The notes below the pieces were generated by a model that made no database searches, had not been told where the DNA came from, and saw nothing but the letters and a program-made list of their open reading frames with translations. From Rhodospirillaceae bacterium (lineage in GTDB: Bacteria; Pseudomonadota; Alphaproteobacteria; UBA6615), in contig PASR01000003.1 in the NCBI GenBank assembly GCA_002713365.1, forward strand, positions 1 to 64,000: a stretch of 64,000 nucleotides of DNA, given 5' to 3'. The translations under genes and the position numbers were made by a program. Positions 54,955-63,758 of this stretch are shown here, piece after piece; position 1 is the first letter of the stretch, and each line of letters begins with the position of its first letter.

Positions 54955-55458
54955 TTAATTTCCGTCTTTTTCTTTCTCAGAAACATCTTCTTCAACTTCT
55001 TCTGATTCTGTTTCCTTGTCGTTAGTTTCATCAACTGCTGGTGCTTCTTCCTCAGCCACCTCTTCAGGTGCTAGTGCTTCTTCCTCAGCCACCTCTTCAG
55101 TTGCTGGCGCTTCTTTAACAGTCAAAGCCTCTTGTTCAGCTTCAAGACGTTCTTGAGCTTTTTTCTTGGGTAGCTGTTGTTTCGTCTGTTCACGTCGCTC
55201 TGGTGTTTTTATTAAATCAACATTGGCTAAAAATTTAGCAACACGCTCTGAAGGCAATGCACCTACTCCGAGCCAATGCTTTGCTCTATCAATATCAATG
55301 TTTACACGAGCTGGATCTTCTTTTTGTAACATAGGGTTGTAAGTACCAATTTTTTCAATAAACCGCCCATCACGTGGACTACGCGAATCTGCTATAACAA
55401 TGCGGTAAAAAGGGCGTTTTTTTGCACCCCCACGGGATAGTCTTATACGTAGTGACAT
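54955..55458 (-). CDS. rpsP: 30S ribosomal protein S16 with extended acidic C-terminus
   Basis: The S16 core occupies about the first 85 residues: [42 protein letters not shown] and [18 protein letters not shown]. The protein is 167 residues, about twice the E. coli length. A lysine-rich linker leads to a Glu/Ala-rich tail containing two copies of an 11-residue unit built on APEEVAEEE. Long tails are known in alphaproteobacterial S16, but the repeat is a local feature. It lies 41 bp after a VOC gene and 68 bp before rimM. Confidence 0.95.
   Translation of the reverse strand: MSLRIRLSRGGAKKRPFYRIVIADSRSPRDGRFIEKIGTYNPMLQKEDPARVNIDIDRAKHWLGVGALPSERVAKFLANVDLIKTPERREQTKQQLPKKKAQERLEAEQEALTVKEAPATEEVAEEEALAPEEVAEEEAPAVDETNDKETESEEVEEDVSEKEKDGN
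55041..55106 (-). repeat. Two 33-bp tandem repeats within rpsP
   Basis: Positions 55041-55073 and 55074-55106 are near-identical, differing only near the end of the unit, and both keep the reading frame (11 codons). A partial third copy begins at 55107. They encode the acidic tail of S16 and probably arose by slippage or unequal recombination. Confidence 0.85.
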
Positions 55459-55499
55459 CTTTTTGCCTTTATACTTGTTAATTAATATACTTGTTATTC

Positions 55500-55883
55500 T
55501 TATTTAGAGGGACAGTGTACAGCCTCTATTTTATGACCATCTAAGTCGACTATAAACGCGCTATAGTAAGTATCTCTATATTCTGGTCGAAGACCCGGTG
55601 GACCTTCATTTAGTGCCCCCGCCTTAATAGCCAGCTCATAAAATTGATCAACTTGTTTTTGGCTGTTTGCTTCAAAAGCAATATGGCTACCATTATTGGA
55701 ATCAGTAATTACGTCACTTCTCTTGTTTATCCAAAATGCAGCGCCACCTTGTATTGGCTTCCAGGAAGCCGTTCCAGGTTTCTCCATATATGGTCTGTAT
55801 CCCAAAGCACCTAATATATTATTATAAAATGCCTTGCTATTATTCAGATCCCTAACTCCTATTGAAACATGGTGAATATTCAT
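55500..55883 (-). CDS. VOC-family (glyoxalase-like) protein
   Basis: This 127-residue two-module VOC protein starts [27 protein letters not shown], with His in the first strand. [16 protein letters not shown] (second His) and the acidic strand [14 protein letters not shown] are also present. These are the usual metal-ligand positions, so it may be a lyase or a binding protein. It is embedded between ffh (11 bp) and rpsP (41 bp) on the same strand and therefore expressed with translation genes. The AGGAGG motif lies rather far (15 bases) from the ATG. It is unrelated in detail to the VOC gene at 2740. Confidence 0.85.
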   Translation of the reverse strand: MNIHHVSIGVRDLNNSKAFYNNILGALGYRPYMEKPGTASWKPIQGGAAFWINKRSDVITDSNNGSHIAFEANSQKQVDQFYELAIKAGALNEGPPGLRPEYRDTYYSAFIVDLDGHKIEAVHCPSK

Positions 55884-55894
55884 TGATTTAATAA

Positions 55895-57259
55895 TTACCT
55901 CCTAAAGCCTGGTGGAAGAGATCCCATAGCCCCTTCACCTAATGAAGGCATACGTCCACCTGATTTTTTCATCCTCTTCATCATCGACTGCATCTGCTGA
56001 AACTGCTTTAAAAGCTTATTTATTTCCTGAACGCTTGTCCCAGATCCAGAAGCAATCCTTCTTTTTCGAGAAGCTTTAATGAGTGCAGGCCTATGTCTTT
56101 CATCAGGAGTCATAGATAAAATTATAGCTTCTTGGCGTCTAATCAGACCATCATCAATACTGTGTTCCGACATCTGCTTTTGTATTTTACCAACCCCCGG
56201 CAACATAGACATGATACCTCCCATGCCCCCCATTTTTTTTACCTGCCGAAGTTGATCAGCCATATCCTCAAGGTCAAACTGACCTTTTTGTAATTTTTTG
56301 GCAACTTTTTGTGCCTCTTTTTCGTCGACTACTTCCTGAGCTTTTTCTACTAACCCAACAACATCGCCCATACCCAGAATACGACCAACAACTCTATCTG
56401 GGTGAAAAACCTCCAAAGATTCTAATTTTTCACCTGTACCGAGTAGCTTAATTGGACAACCAGTTACAGCACGCATTGATAAGGCTGCTCCCCCTCGTGC
56501 ATCGCCATCAACTCTGGTTAGTACAATACCTGTTAACCCAACTTTCTCATTAAAAGCTTTACCGGTATTAACAGCATCCTGACCTGTCATAGCATCAGCA
56601 ATTAAAAGCGTTTCATGAGGACTAACGGTTTCACGAATTGCTATAGCCTCAGTCATCATTTCATCATCAATAGCTAGTCGACCTGCAGTATCTAGTAAAA
56701 CAACGTCATAACCTTCTTCACGTCCTCTTTTCATTGCCCTTTTAGCAATATCAACAGGTTTCTCGCCAAGTTTGATATCCAATGTAGGAATCAATATCTG
56801 GTCTCCAAGAACTCTCAGCTGTTCTTGTGCCGCGGGACGCCTGACGTCTAGTGACGCCATCATAACTTTCTTACTTTTTTTCTCCACTAGATAATTAGCA
56901 ATTTTAGCCGTTGTAGTTGTCTTGCCTGAACCTTGTAGCCCAACAATTAAGATAGGCACAGGAGGACGAGCATTGAGCTCAATCTCAACAGATTCACTTC
57001 CCAAAACTGAGACAAGGTGATCGTGCACAATCTTAATTACTGTTTGACCAGGGGTAACGCTTTTTAAAACTTCCTGGCCTACTGCCCGGCTTTGGACCTC
57101 GGCAATTAGGTCGCGCACTACAGGTAAGGCAACATCAGCCTCTAACAATGCTACTCTTACCTCACGTAAAGCTGAAGTAACATCAGTCTCGCTGAGAATA
57201 CCCCGACGGGTTAACCCGTCAAATACCAGACCTAATCTTTCCGTTAAATTATCAAACAA
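55895..57259 (-). CDS. ffh: Signal recognition particle GTPase Ffh
   Basis: This 454-residue protein has the N domain (LTERLGLVFDGLTRRGILSE) and the G domain with GLQGSGKTTTTAKIA, DVRRPAAQEQLRVLGDQ, LLDTAGR and TRVDGDARGGAALS. The methionine-rich M domain (KKMGGMGGIMSMLPG, MQSMMKRMKKSGG) binds 4.5S RNA and signal peptides. The start is TTG at 57259, with AAGGA ten bases upstream, and no ATG fits the family N-terminus. It heads the operon that continues with a VOC gene, rpsP, rimM, trmD and rplS. Its receptor FtsY is encoded 2.5 kb away on the other strand. Confidence 0.96.
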   Translation of the reverse strand: MFDNLTERLGLVFDGLTRRGILSETDVTSALREVRVALLEADVALPVVRDLIAEVQSRAVGQEVLKSVTPGQTVIKIVHDHLVSVLGSESVEIELNARPPVPILIVGLQGSGKTTTTAKIANYLVEKKSKKVMMASLDVRRPAAQEQLRVLGDQILIPTLDIKLGEKPVDIAKRAMKRGREEGYDVVLLDTAGRLAIDDEMMTEAIAIRETVSPHETLLIADAMTGQDAVNTGKAFNEKVGLTGIVLTRVDGDARGGAALSMRAVTGCPIKLLGTGEKLESLEVFHPDRVVGRILGMGDVVGLVEKAQEVVDEKEAQKVAKKLQKGQFDLEDMADQLRQVKKMGGMGGIMSMLPGVGKIQKQMSEHSIDDGLIRRQEAIILSMTPDERHRPALIKASRKRRIASGSGTSVQEINKLLKQFQQMQSMMKRMKKSGGRMPSLGEGAMGSLPPGFRR

Positions 57260-57595
57260 CGACGATTATTCCTTTAACTAAATTATAATACAAGCGTAAG
57301 AACCAAAAACAGCCAGTGCACGAAACTCGTGGACTAGCCCAATACCTAAGTTTTACTCTTAGGGTTATTAATTTTAGATACATAAGAATTAGCAAGAAAC
57401 TAGGTAAAGCTATGTCAAGCGTCAAGTCAGTATATGTAATTGTGTATATTTTTTTTAAAATACAAATATTTTTATAAAATAAAAAGACAAAAAAACCCCA
57501 TTTTCATTCAAATATTAGTATATTTACGTCTTTATTATATATAATTTTAGCATTTTGGGTGGACGTACGGTACCTAGCAGTCCTATATCGCCATC
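57260..57595. other. Intergenic region between divergent ffh and dapF
   Basis: This is a strongly AT-rich region of 336 bp with no open frame, tRNA or 4.5S RNA recognised. It should contain the divergent promoters of the ffh and dapF operons. No confident -35/-10 pair could be picked out among the many AT-rich matches. Confidence 0.5.
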
Positions 57596-58465
57596 ATGGT
57601 AAATACAAAATTTATTAAAATGCATGGCCTTGGCAACGATTTCGTAGTCGTAGACGCTCGTAGCACTCCTTTTAGAGTAACAAAGGAAAGTGTTTTCGCT
57701 ATGGCTAACCGGCATACAGGAATAGGATTCGATCAACTTATCACTATAGTGCCCGCAACGAACCCTGGAGCCATCGCTTTTATGAGAATACACAATTCTG
57801 ACGGAAGCGAAGTTTCAGCCTGTGGAAACGCAACTCGCTGCGTAGCTAGACTGTTATTTGAAGAAACCAAAGAATTAACAATTACTTTAGAAACTTCAGC
57901 AGGATTAATATTGGCTAGCCATGCCAAAGATAACCCGGAAAACTATGTAATAGACATGGGATTAGCGCTTCATAATTGGTGGGAAATACCATTATCAGAA
58001 GAATGTGACACAAACCATTTACCTTTATCTTACAATAAATTAACAGACCCAGTTGCTGTTAATGTGGGAAATCCTCATATAGTATTTTTTACTGAAGACG
58101 TCAAAAATATTCCCTTAGAACAACTAGGCCCTGAACTAGAATATCACTCATTATTTCCCGAACGCGTTAACATTGGAGTGGCACAAATAATTAATAAAAA
58201 TCAACTACTTCTGCGGGTTTGGGAAAGAGGTGCTGGATTAACTCAAGCTTGTGGAACAGGCGCTTGTGCAGCTGCGGTAGCTGCAAATCGTAGAGGTTTG
58301 ACTAACGAACTTGTGAAAGTAAACCTTGACGGAGGCGATTTAGATATCGAGTTACAACCAAACGGACGGATATTTATGACTGGTCCTGCTTCTATCAGTT
58401 ATACAGGTGAGTTCAATTATAATCTTTTTGATGGTAGTAAAAAATTGGATGCTCAAGGTGACTGA
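57596..58465 (+). CDS. dapF: Diaminopimelate epimerase
   Basis: This 289-residue enzyme interconverts LL- and meso-diaminopimelate for lysine and cell-wall synthesis. It has FIKMHGLGNDFVVVDA at the N-terminus, the first catalytic Cys in DGSEVSACGNATRC (near 75) and the second in TQACGTGACAAAVAA (near 222). NVGNPHIVFF is also typical. The ATG at 57596 lacks a clear ribosome binding site. It is the first gene of dapF-mtaB-ftsY and overlaps mtaB by about 17 bp. Confidence 0.95.
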   Translation: MVNTKFIKMHGLGNDFVVVDARSTPFRVTKESVFAMANRHTGIGFDQLITIVPATNPGAIAFMRIHNSDGSEVSACGNATRCVARLLFEETKELTITLETSAGLILASHAKDNPENYVIDMGLALHNWWEIPLSEECDTNHLPLSYNKLTDPVAVNVGNPHIVFFTEDVKNIPLEQLGPELEYHSLFPERVNIGVAQIINKNQLLLRVWERGAGLTQACGTGACAAAVAANRRGLTNELVKVNLDGGDLDIELQPNGRIFMTGPASISYTGEFNYNLFDGSKKLDAQGD

Positions 58466-59714
58466 TACTGAAATAATAACATTTGGCTGTCGTCTAAATA
58501 GTTATGAATCAGAAGTTATGCGAGAACATGCGAGAAGTGCAGGCCTATCAAATACAATCATTATTAATACATGCGCTGTAACAGCCGAAGCTGAGCGCCA
58601 AGCAAGACAGGCGATCCGACGCGCGCGACGTAAAAACCCTGATTCTCATATTATTGCTACAGGTTGTGCGGTACAAATATCTCCCGAAACCTACGCCGCA
58701 ATGCCTGAAGTTAGTCAAGTTCTTGGAAATATAGAAAAACTAGAACTAGAATCATTTAAATCTGAATCAAAAGATAATTCTCGCGTAAAAGATATTATGA
58801 CAGTACGGGAGACAGCAAACCATCTAATCGACGGGTTTGAAGGCAGGTCTAGAGCATTTATACAAATACAAAATGGATGTGACCATCGTTGTACTTTCTG
58901 CGTTATTCCTTTCGGCCGAGGTAACTCTCGTAGCGTACCTATGGGAGAAATTTCTCAACAAGTTCAAAAACTAGTATCTAATGGATTCCAAGAAGTTGTT
59001 TTCACAGGAGTTGATATTACCTCATATGGAACAGATCTACCCGGAAGTCCAAGTTTAGGGCAGATGGTACGGAGAGTTTTAGGAGCCAATAAAAATTTAC
59101 CCAGACTTCGTTTAAGTTCGCTAGACCCATCTGAAGTTGATAATGATCTACTGGACCTTATAACTAAAGAACCAAGGTTAATGCCTCATCTTCATTTAAG
59201 TTTACAGGCAGGTGATAATCTCATTTTAAAGCGCATGAAAAGACGCCATAGTCGTGAACAGGCAATATCCTTCACAAGTAAGGTAAGAAAATTACGGCCA
59301 GACATTATATTCGGAGCAGACTTCATTACTGGTTTTCCAACTGAATCGGATGCTATGTTTGAAAATACTCTGAATTTAGTAGAAGAATGTGGTCTGACAT
59401 ATTTACATGTTTTTCCTTACAGCCCTCGACCAGAAACACCGGCAGCGTTAATGCCACAAGTTGAACAACAAAAAATAAAAGATAGAGCAGAACTCCTCCG
59501 CTCCATTGGCGTCATGTCTTTGAATAAACATATTAATAATGAGATTGGAATATCTCGTAGTGTATTAATTGAGCGTGATGGTTTCGGTCGAACAGAGCAT
59601 TTTACACCTGTAAAAGTTTCTGGAGGAAAACCTGGACCAATTGTAGAAGTAAATATCGTTGGTCATTCAGATAATAAATTAGTTGGAATTATTCAAAAAA
59701 GCACAGCTTTATGA
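58449..59714 (+). CDS. mtaB: tRNA (t6A37) methylthiotransferase MtaB
   Basis: This radical-SAM methylthiotransferase of about 421 residues has the UPF0004 domain with Cys ligands in ITFGCRLNSYESEVM, INTCAVTAEAERQARQ and ATGCAVQ. The radical-SAM triad is in NGCDHRCTFCVIPFGRG, and HLHLSLQAGD and the IFGADFITGFPTE segment fit the MtaB branch and not MiaB. It converts t6A to ms2t6A in tRNAs. ATG at 58449 overlaps dapF by 17 bp. Earlier starts exist but add a non-family N-terminus. Its stop overlaps the ftsY start (ATGA). Confidence 0.92.
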   Translation: MLKVTDTEIITFGCRLNSYESEVMREHARSAGLSNTIIINTCAVTAEAERQARQAIRRARRKNPDSHIIATGCAVQISPETYAAMPEVSQVLGNIEKLELESFKSESKDNSRVKDIMTVRETANHLIDGFEGRSRAFIQIQNGCDHRCTFCVIPFGRGNSRSVPMGEISQQVQKLVSNGFQEVVFTGVDITSYGTDLPGSPSLGQMVRRVLGANKNLPRLRLSSLDPSEVDNDLLDLITKEPRLMPHLHLSLQAGDNLILKRMKRRHSREQAISFTSKVRKLRPDIIFGADFITGFPTESDAMFENTLNLVEECGLTYLHVFPYSPRPETPAALMPQVEQQKIKDRAELLRSIGVMSLNKHINNEIGISRSVLIERDGFGRTEHFTPVKVSGGKPGPIVEVNIVGHSDNKLVGIIQKSTAL

Positions 59715-60649
59715 GTGAAAACAACAAAAGATGGATAAGTCGATTACGTAATGGGTTGGGAAAATCGTCCAATCGACTAGTTGATGGTATTAGTAGTATA
59801 TTTTCTGATAGGCCTATAGACGCCAAGACTCTAGAAGAGCTTGAAGACCTTCTGATTTCAGCTGATTTAGGAGTTGATACTGCTAACAAGCTTATAGAAA
59901 ATATATCTAAACGTCGCTTTAGTGCTGACATCAATACTTCTGAAATTCGTAAGGCGCTAGCTAATGATATTGTAGAAATCTTGGGACCGGTCGCCCGGCC
60001 CTTAGATCAAATGACCAAACCATCAAAAGGGCCCCAGGTTATTCTGCTGGTTGGTACAAACGGCACTGGTAAGACAACTACAATTGGAAAACTAGCAAAA
60101 AGATTCCAAGAGGAAAACAAGTCTGTTGTATTGGCCGCAGGGGATACTTTTCGTGCAGCAGCTGTTGATCAATTAAAACTTTGGGGGGAACGAACAAATG
60201 CAGCCGTAATCTCCCAAAACACGGGTTCCGACCCTGCCGCAGTCGCTTACGAAGCTTTAGAATATGCAATAGCAAATAATAAAGACGTTCTTCTGATAGA
60301 CACAGCAGGTCGTCTACACAATAAAGAAAACCTAATGAGTGAATTAGAAAAAGTAGTACGTGTATTGCGCAAAATTGATGAAGAAGTTCCCCAAGAAATT
60401 ATATTAATTCTTGATGCTACTACTGGGCAAAACGCTCACATACAGGTTGAAACATTCAAGAAGTTAATTAATATTAGCGGATTGATTGTAACTAAACTGG
60501 ATGGGTCAGCCAGAGGTGGAGTAATCGTTGCTTTAGCCGATCGTTTTTCTTTACCTATATTTGCTATAGGCGTTGGTGAAGAAGCGGATGACTTACGCCC
60601 TTTTACTGCACAAAATTTTGCAGATAGCTTGCTTGAATTACCAAGGTAG
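59711..60649 (+). CDS. ftsY: Signal recognition particle receptor FtsY
   Basis: This 312-residue SRP receptor GTPase has the N domain (LEELEDLLISADLGVDTANKLI) and the G domain with GTNGTGKTTTIGKLA, DTFRAAAVDQLKLWGERT, LIDTAGRLHNKENLM and TKLDGSARGG. GVGEEADDLRPF closes the G domain. The acidic A domain of E. coli FtsY is almost absent, leaving a short basic N-terminus, as in many Alphaproteobacteria. Its start overlaps the mtaB stop (ATGA), so translation is coupled. Confidence 0.96.
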   Translation: MSENNKRWISRLRNGLGKSSNRLVDGISSIFSDRPIDAKTLEELEDLLISADLGVDTANKLIENISKRRFSADINTSEIRKALANDIVEILGPVARPLDQMTKPSKGPQVILLVGTNGTGKTTTIGKLAKRFQEENKSVVLAAGDTFRAAAVDQLKLWGERTNAAVISQNTGSDPAAVAYEALEYAIANNKDVLLIDTAGRLHNKENLMSELEKVVRVLRKIDEEVPQEIILILDATTGQNAHIQVETFKKLINISGLIVTKLDGSARGGVIVALADRFSLPIFAIGVGEEADDLRPFTAQNFADSLLELPR

Positions 60650-60696
60650 AATAAATCTTACTAATATATATAAACTAAAATTATTGATTGTCTATT

Positions 60697-61314
60697 ATGA
60701 AGCCTTGGTTAAAATTATCTATAGAAACAGGACCATTAATAATATTTTTCATTATTAATGGTCGCGGTGGACTCCCTGAGTTTAGAGATCTTTGGCTAGC
60801 AAATAATACAGTTTTAAACAGCCAGCAATCCCTTTTCGAAGCAACTGGAGCTTTCATGGTTGCCACTGTTATAGCCCTTATTACTGGTTGGTTATTAGAG
60901 AAAAGACTGCCAACTATGCCACTAATTAGTGGTTTATTTATAATAATATTTGGAGGGTTAACTTTAATTCTTGCGGACGAAACTTTTATAAAATTCAAAC
61001 CGACACTAGTGAATAGCTTATTTGCACTTATTTTATTAGGTGGTCTAATTTTTAAACGCTCTTTACTAAAGCCGCTGTTTGGATCAGCATTTCAACTTAA
61101 AGATAATGGTTGGAGAATATTAACTCTGAGATGGGGATTATTTTTCATACTTCTAGCTGTTATTAATGAAGTGGTTTGGCGAAATTTTTCAACTGATTTC
61201 TGGGTTTCGTTCAAACTTTTCGGGGTTTTGCCTCTAACACTTCTATTTGCAGCGGCGCAAACCCCTGTACTCCTGCGTGAACAAGATAAAACTAATAATG
61301 ACATTAAAACATAA
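60697..61314 (+). CDS. yciB: Inner-membrane-spanning protein YciB (intracellular septation protein A family)
   Basis: This protein of about 205 residues has five to six hydrophobic helices and the family start KLSIETGPLIIFFIINGRGG. The LADETFIKFKPTLVN segment and WRILTLRWGLFFILLAVINEVVWR near residue 145 are also typical. YciB/IspZ proteins affect cell-envelope synthesis and septation. ATG at 60697 is preferred over an in-frame TTG nine bases earlier. Neither has a strong ribosome binding site. It follows ftsY by 47 bp on the same strand, a common alphaproteobacterial arrangement. Confidence 0.9.
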   Translation: MKPWLKLSIETGPLIIFFIINGRGGLPEFRDLWLANNTVLNSQQSLFEATGAFMVATVIALITGWLLEKRLPTMPLISGLFIIIFGGLTLILADETFIKFKPTLVNSLFALILLGGLIFKRSLLKPLFGSAFQLKDNGWRILTLRWGLFFILLAVINEVVWRNFSTDFWVSFKLFGVLPLTLLFAAAQTPVLLREQDKTNNDIKT

Positions 61315-61341
61315 TAAATAATTAGTTTTTTTATGTTTTAA
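61304..61341 (+). terminator. AT-only inverted repeat at the end of yciB
   Basis: TTAAAACATAA (61304-61314) is perfectly complementary to TTATGTTTTAA (61331-61341) across a 16-base loop that carries a run of seven T. It overlaps the yciB stop codon. With only one GC pair it would be a weak hairpin, so its role as terminator is doubtful. Confidence 0.3.
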
Positions 61342-61396
61342 CATAATAAATTAGGCATAATTCAATATTATTAAAGATACTATTTGAGGAAAAAAT

Positions 61397-62158
61397 ATGT
61401 CAGAGCTTTCATCAATTAAAGGTCAGGTTGCCGTCGTTTCTGGTGGTGCTGCCGGCATCGGCCTATCATGCGCTAAAAGGTTTGCAGCCGAGGGAGCTAA
61501 AGTAGCTATTATCGACCGAGATCAAAATTTAGGCGAAGCGGGTATTTCATCCATAAATAATAATGACGGTGAAGGAATTTTCGTAGCAGGAGACTGTACA
61601 TCAGATACAGACATGGATAACGCTGTGGCCCTGATTAAAGAAAAGTGGGGACAACTGGATATATTGGTCAATTGCGCGGGCGGGTTTCATTCAGTCCCGC
61701 CACTTGAAGATGTTGATGCTGCTGCCTGGCGGGCCGGAATCGACTGGAACCTTTCAGGGGTTTATATGCCCATGCGTTCAGCCATCCCGTTAATGAAAAA
61801 TAATAAGTACGGTCGAATCATAAACATAGGTTCAGCTTCTGGTCGAACCGGTGCCGCAATTGCTGCAGTCGACTATTCTGCAGCAAAAGCAGCCGTTGCT
61901 GGCCTATCAAGACGAGCAGCGGTAGAGCTAGCGCCCTTCGGAATTACAGTGAATACTATCTCTCCGGGAACAGTTATGACGCCACGTATAGCAGTTTTAC
62001 ATAAAGAGCGAATGGCGGCTATTGAAGCATCAATACCAGTTGGACGCCTTGGGTCATCAGAAGAAATCGCTCACGCTGTATGGTACCTAGCAACTCCTGG
62101 AGCATCATTCACAACAGGGGCAACCTTTGATATAAACGGCGGCCAATGGATAGGCTAG
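61397..62158 (+). CDS. Short-chain dehydrogenase/reductase (SDR)
   Basis: This 253-residue classical SDR has coenzyme motif SGGAAGIGLS (near 15), Asp in IIDRDQN favouring NAD(H), NCAGG (near 90) and catalytic Ser in NIGSASGRTG. Tyr/Lys lie in DYSAAKAAVAG (near 154) and the C-terminus has TTGATFDINGGQW. GAGGA precedes ATG. It heads a plus-strand group SDR - GST - crotonase that looks like a small catabolic operon. The substrate is unknown. Confidence 0.9.
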   Translation: MSELSSIKGQVAVVSGGAAGIGLSCAKRFAAEGAKVAIIDRDQNLGEAGISSINNNDGEGIFVAGDCTSDTDMDNAVALIKEKWGQLDILVNCAGGFHSVPPLEDVDAAAWRAGIDWNLSGVYMPMRSAIPLMKNNKYGRIINIGSASGRTGAAIAAVDYSAAKAAVAGLSRRAAVELAPFGITVNTISPGTVMTPRIAVLHKERMAAIEASIPVGRLGSSEEIAHAVWYLATPGASFTTGATFDINGGQWIG

Positions 62159-62264
62159 GCATTTAAAGAAAAGAGGGGTTGTCCTGAAGGTAAACATTAA
62201 TAATTAATTATGTCTTTACTTAGCCCCAAACGTCCCTTGTTGGACTAAAAAAGAGGAGTTAGAA

Positions 62265-62867
62265 ATGAAAGTATATTTTGCGCCACAATCACGTGCAGTT
62301 CGTACAGTCTGGCTACTAGAAGAAATTGGTTTAAACTATGAGCTCGAGAGGTTCACCCTTGGTCAAAAGGAGATGCGTGGTCCAGAATATGCAAAAGTTA
62401 ACCCGAACGGACGTGTACCTACATTAATAGACGATGACGTAACAATTTCAGAAAGCACGGCAATAGCTCAATATCTAGGTGCGAAATATGCGCCCGAACT
62501 CACTGCCGGTCCCGAAGATCAAAACTTCGCAATGTATTTGCAGTGGTTACACTACGCAGAAGGTATGATTATGCCTCCTATAAACAATTACGTAGTTGAA
62601 ACAATTCTATTGAGCCCAGAACGTAGAAATGATGAGATAGCAGCCCGCTCAATGAAACTTCTTAACCGTACATTAGGCGCCGTAGAGTCACACATGGAGG
62701 ACCGCGAATTCATTGCAGGTAACTTTAATATTTGTGACACTATAACTGGCCACTCCGTTATAATATCCCGTCGTTTAGGAGCTGACTTTAGTAATTTACC
62801 TAACCTTTCTGCTTATGCCGATCGACTTGAGGGTAGAGCAGCTTTCCAAGCCGCTGACAACGCATGA
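62265..62867 (+). CDS. Glutathione S-transferase family protein
   Basis: This 200-residue GST has an N-terminal domain opening MKVYFAPQSRAVRTVWLLEEIGLNYELE and the glutathione-site segment NPNGRVPTLIDDD with cis-Pro, followed by ISESTAIAQYL. The C-terminal helical domain carries the FNICDTITGHSV-type hydrophobic staple. AGAGGAG precedes ATG. Its stop overlaps the start of the crotonase gene (ATGA, 62864-62867), so the two are translated together. Confidence 0.88.
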   Translation: MKVYFAPQSRAVRTVWLLEEIGLNYELERFTLGQKEMRGPEYAKVNPNGRVPTLIDDDVTISESTAIAQYLGAKYAPELTAGPEDQNFAMYLQWLHYAEGMIMPPINNYVVETILLSPERRNDEIAARSMKLLNRTLGAVESHMEDREFIAGNFNICDTITGHSVIISRRLGADFSNLPNLSAYADRLEGRAAFQAADNA

Positions 62868-63688
62868 CGGCTCGTAAAATCGATACTGGAACAAAGGAAC
62901 TATTATGTTCTGTTGAAAATAACGTTGCGACCGTCTCCTTTAACCGATCTGAAAAACGTAACGCACTAGGGGATATTGTAACCCCAGCGTTACGCGAAAC
63001 CTTACTAATATTAGAGTTTGATAGCGATGTCCGTGTCATCGTTATCACAGGTGTAGGCAAAGCATTTTGCGCAGGTGGCGATATCAAGGGAATGGGTAAT
63101 AAAGGTAACATGTCCGATAATCGTTCGCTTGATGAGAAAATTGACGATCTGCAGCACCGCCAGAACACCTTAACGCTGCGACTATATGAGCTTCCAAAAC
63201 CTACAATCGCCGCCCTTCCAGGAGCGGCCGCAGGTGCTGGTATGTCAATAGCACTAGCCTGTGATATACGTATAGGAACGAAAAATGCCTTCTACGCCTC
63301 GGGGTATGGTTTAGTAGGGCTTTCAGGTGACTACGGAGGCTCTTGGCAACTAACAAAGCTTGTTGGCCCCGCCAAGGCAAAAGAAATATTCTACACTGGC
63401 CGAAGAATAAAAGCGGATGAAGCGCTGCAACTTGGCCTTCTCAATGAAGTGGTTGAACAAGAGCACTTACAAACGCGCACAAAAGAATTAGCTAGTCAGA
63501 TAGCAAACGGCCCACCGATAGCTATTCAATACATGAAAGAAAACATTAATTTAGCAACACAAGCTGACTTCAAAGAATGCCTAAACCAATAAGCCGATAG
63601 ATTAGTCAGAACTGCCCAAACCGCTGATCATAAAGAAGCGGTGCAGGCATTCATAGAAAAGAGAGAGCCAGTTTTTAAAGGGAATTGA
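62864..63688 (+). pseudogene. Enoyl-CoA hydratase/isomerase interrupted by a late in-frame TAA
   Basis: The first 242 codons encode a crotonase with GVGKAFCAGGDIKGMGNK (near 63-80), ALPGAAAGAGMSIALACDIRIG (near 115) and DYGGSWQLTKLVGPAKAKEI. A TAA at 63590-63592 then interrupts the frame just after KECLNQ. The same frame continues without a stop for 31 more codons (ADRLVRTAQTADHKEAV, then FIEKREPVFKGN) to TGA at 63688, and this end is the normal crotonase C-terminus. A single change (for example GAA or CAA to TAA) or an assembly error explains it. The truncated protein would lack the last helix and may be inactive. It is coupled to the GST gene upstream. Confidence 0.75.
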
Positions 63689-63758
63689 ATGTCCAATAAA
63701 TTATTATTTTATATTGTTTAGTTATGTGTCCATTAGATACTCAAGATAGATTGCTTTT

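Noticed and set aside
63590-63592. TAA in the crotonase gene as a recoded codon
   Set aside because: No known bacterial recoding inserts an amino acid at TAA in this context. A mutation or assembly error is simpler.
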